From positions 1-6,350 of the forward strand of contig JBBRWO010000124.1 in NCBI GenBank assembly GCA_038249135.1: a stretch of 6,350 bases of DNA, given 5' to 3'. Numbering within the stretch: position 1 is the first letter of the stretch; the number at the start of each line of letters is the position of its first letter. This DNA comes from JBBRWO01 sp038249135. Lineage in GTDB: Bacteria; Actinomycetota; Coriobacteriia; Anaerosomatales; JAAXUF01. Of this stretch, positions 5,075 through 6,350 are shown in pieces. Below the pieces are notes generated by a model. The model did not search any database. It was given only the letters and a program-made list of their open reading frames with translations, and was not told the origin of the DNA. The position numbers and the translations under genes are program-made.

Positions 5075-6350
5075 GAGTGCTCCTTGGTTCGAGGATCGAG
5101 TCGGCGAGCGTACCTGCCGAGCAGTTCGGTCGCGGTCGTGACCTCGGCGATGCCGGCGAGTCTGCCAAACGCCATCGCAGATGCGAGCCCTGCGCCGCCA
5201 CCGACGGTGACTCTGAGCAGTGAGCCGCCGAAACCGTCGACGACGGTCGAAAGTGCGTACGAGACGCCCAGAGCGACGGCCCCGCCGATCAATGAGGCGA
5301 CCGCCATGAGCGCGTAGGACTTCAGTATGCCCTTGATGTCGAAGCCGCCGATCCGCTTTCGCAGCAGGAACGACAGTACCGCGAAGGTGAGCGCGAAGAA
5401 GACGACATCGGCGGCGGGCATGCCGTTGATTCCCATTCCGGGCCACGAACCGATTCCCGTCGACAGAATCAAGTAGAGCGCAATCTGAATCGTGGTGGTT
5501 CCAAGGTTGACCAGCATCGGCGTACGCGTGTCCTTGAGTGAGTAAAAAGCGCGCAGCACGTACATGGTGCCTGCGTAGAACACGAGTCCGACCGCCCAGT
5601 AGCGCAACGCGCTTGCGACGATCGGCACGTCATCTTGCTTGAACGCTCCCACACGATAGAGCGAGATGAGCGGCGTGGCGAGCGCTATCAGCACCGCCGA
5701 GGTCGGGAGCATCAGAACACCCGTGATGCGCAGTCCGCGGGCGAACGTGGCTTTGAAGTCGACCCAGTCCTTCTTGCCAGCGGCTTCAGAGAGTTCGGTG
5801 AAGACCGCGGTCGCCAGGGCCACCGCCAAGATGCCGTAGGGGAGCTGATAGAAGACCCATGCGTAGGCGAGAACCGACACACCCTTATCGGAAACCGCCA
5901 GCGCCGATGCGTTTCTAAATGACACAGCCACGAGGTTCGTGAGCACATAGACCACCGTCGGGACCGCAAGGTGCAACATCTTGCGAACCTGCGGATCGTG
6001 CAGGCCGATCCCGAACGAGTACTTCACTCCGGTCTTGATGAGCGCCGGCACCTGCACTGCGAACATCATGAGTACCGAGAAGGTGGTGCCCACCGCGAGC
6101 GCGATCGTCGCCAGTCGCAGATCGTCCTTCAGTGCGACGAACGCCAGCATCGTCGCGATGGCGAACAGGTTGTTGAACACGGGCGCTATCGCGGGCCAGA
6201 AGTATTTGCGCTGCGAGTTGAGCAGTCCCGACATGACCGATCCCGCTCCATAGAGCACGATCTGAATTGCGAAGAACCGGAAGAACACCTCGGCGGTCTT
6301 GACCAGCTCGGCTGACGATCCATTGGGGACCCGGAAGGTTTGCGTCCAGA
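5071..6350 (-). CDS. murJ: Lipid II flippase MurJ (MviN), 5' part outside window
   Basis: MurJ moves the peptidoglycan precursor lipid II across the cytoplasmic membrane (MOP superfamily). The frame is open to the window edge, giving 425 C-terminal residues; roughly the first 100 or so are missing. An internal GTG at 6288 is not the start, since coding sequence continues upstream (WTQTFRVPNGSS). Seen: FFAIQIVLYGAGSVMSGLLNSQRKYFWPA (family core, about 6200-6279), AYAWVFYQLPYGILAVALAT (about 5809-5868), the family-typical RAFYSLKDTRTPMLVNL (5503-5553), and many hydrophobic helices throughout, ending in a basic tail (RYARRLDPRTKEHS). At the position aligned by eye with E. coli Arg270 (YADRL), this protein has YAWVF, so a valine replaces that arginine; actinobacterial relatives share the FQLPYG-type motif. 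The gene ends in a 4-base overlap with the glycosyltransferase gene. Its promoter is off the window. Confidence 0.95.
   Translation of the reverse strand, partial: WTQTFRVPNGSSAELVKTAEVFFRFFAIQIVLYGAGSVMSGLLNSQRKYFWPAIAPVFNNLFAIATMLAFVALKDDLRLATIALAVGTTFSVLMMFAVQVPALIKTGVKYSFGIGLHDPQVRKMLHLAVPTVVYVLTNLVAVSFRNASALAVSDKGVSVLAYAWVFYQLPYGILAVALATAVFTELSEAAGKKDWVDFKATFARGLRITGVLMLPTSAVLIALATPLISLYRVGAFKQDDVPIVASALRYWAVGLVFYAGTMYVLRAFYSLKDTRTPMLVNLGTTTIQIALYLILSTGIGSWPGMGINGMPAADVVFFALTFAVLSFLLRKRIGGFDIKGILKSYALMAVASLIGGAVALGVSYALSTVVDGFGGSLLRVTVGGGAGLASAMAFGRLAGIAEVTTATELLGRYARRLDPRTKEHS
5080..5085 (-). promoter_or_regulatory. Ribosome binding site for the glycosyltransferase gene
   Basis: AAGGAG on the minus strand lies five bases before the GTG start at 5074. 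It sits within the last codons of murJ and fixes the start of the downstream gene. Confidence 0.75.

Noticed and set aside
5075..5446. N-terminal extension of the glycosyltransferase frame into murJ
   Set aside because: The extension is Arg-rich noise; the GT2 fold begins at SLDIAVLIPAFNE and the GTG at 5074 has a proper ribosome binding site.
6286..6288. GTG at 6288 as the start of murJ
   Set aside because: Coding sequence continues upstream to the window edge, and the N-terminal MurJ helices would be missing.
1..6350. Mobile elements, CRISPR arrays, tRNA or rRNA genes, prophage or defence genes
   Set aside because: No repeats, terminal inverted repeats, transposase motifs or RNA gene structures were found; the genes are housekeeping or envelope genes packed tightly.

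Overview
The window is ordinary chromosomal DNA of a GC-rich bacterium. The gene set points to Actinomycetota: the run NAD kinase, RecN, SteA, SteB matches the order known in Mycobacterium tuberculosis (Rv1695 to Rv1698), and the MurJ fragment carries a YQLPYG-type motif I associate with the actinobacterial branch. The tuberculosis order continues into pyrG. Here a convergent glycosyltransferase-murJ pair follows instead, so this is probably a lineage outside Mycobacteriales. The exact class cannot be fixed from the sequence alone.

Layout. On the + strand: the 3' end of nadK (to 539), then recN (546-2174) six bases later, probably co-translated. A 137-base gap follows, with a candidate extended -10 promoter and two hairpins. 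Then come steA (2312-3433) and steB (3460-4305), 26 bases apart. A 61-base convergent gap separates these from two minus-strand genes: a family 2 glycosyltransferase (4367-5074) and the lipid II flippase gene murJ (5071 to beyond 6350). murJ lies upstream of the glycosyltransferase gene and overlaps it by 4 bases. Coding density is very high. No RNA genes, insertion sequences, CRISPR arrays or prophage signs were seen.

Biology. nadK and recN serve cofactor supply and DNA double-strand break repair. The other four genes concern the cell envelope. SteA is a thiamine-pyrophosphokinase-like protein with a C-terminal membrane anchor, and SteB is a bitopic protein with an N-terminal anchor; in Corynebacterium the pair acts in cytokinesis and cell separation. 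MurJ exports lipid II, and the coupled glycosyltransferase probably acts on a nucleotide sugar and an envelope acceptor not identifiable here. I see no clearly new system. The points most worth a second look are the structured steA leader, the murJ-glycosyltransferase coupling next to steAB, the altered TPK-type active site of SteA, and an apparent Arg-to-Val change at a functional MurJ position.
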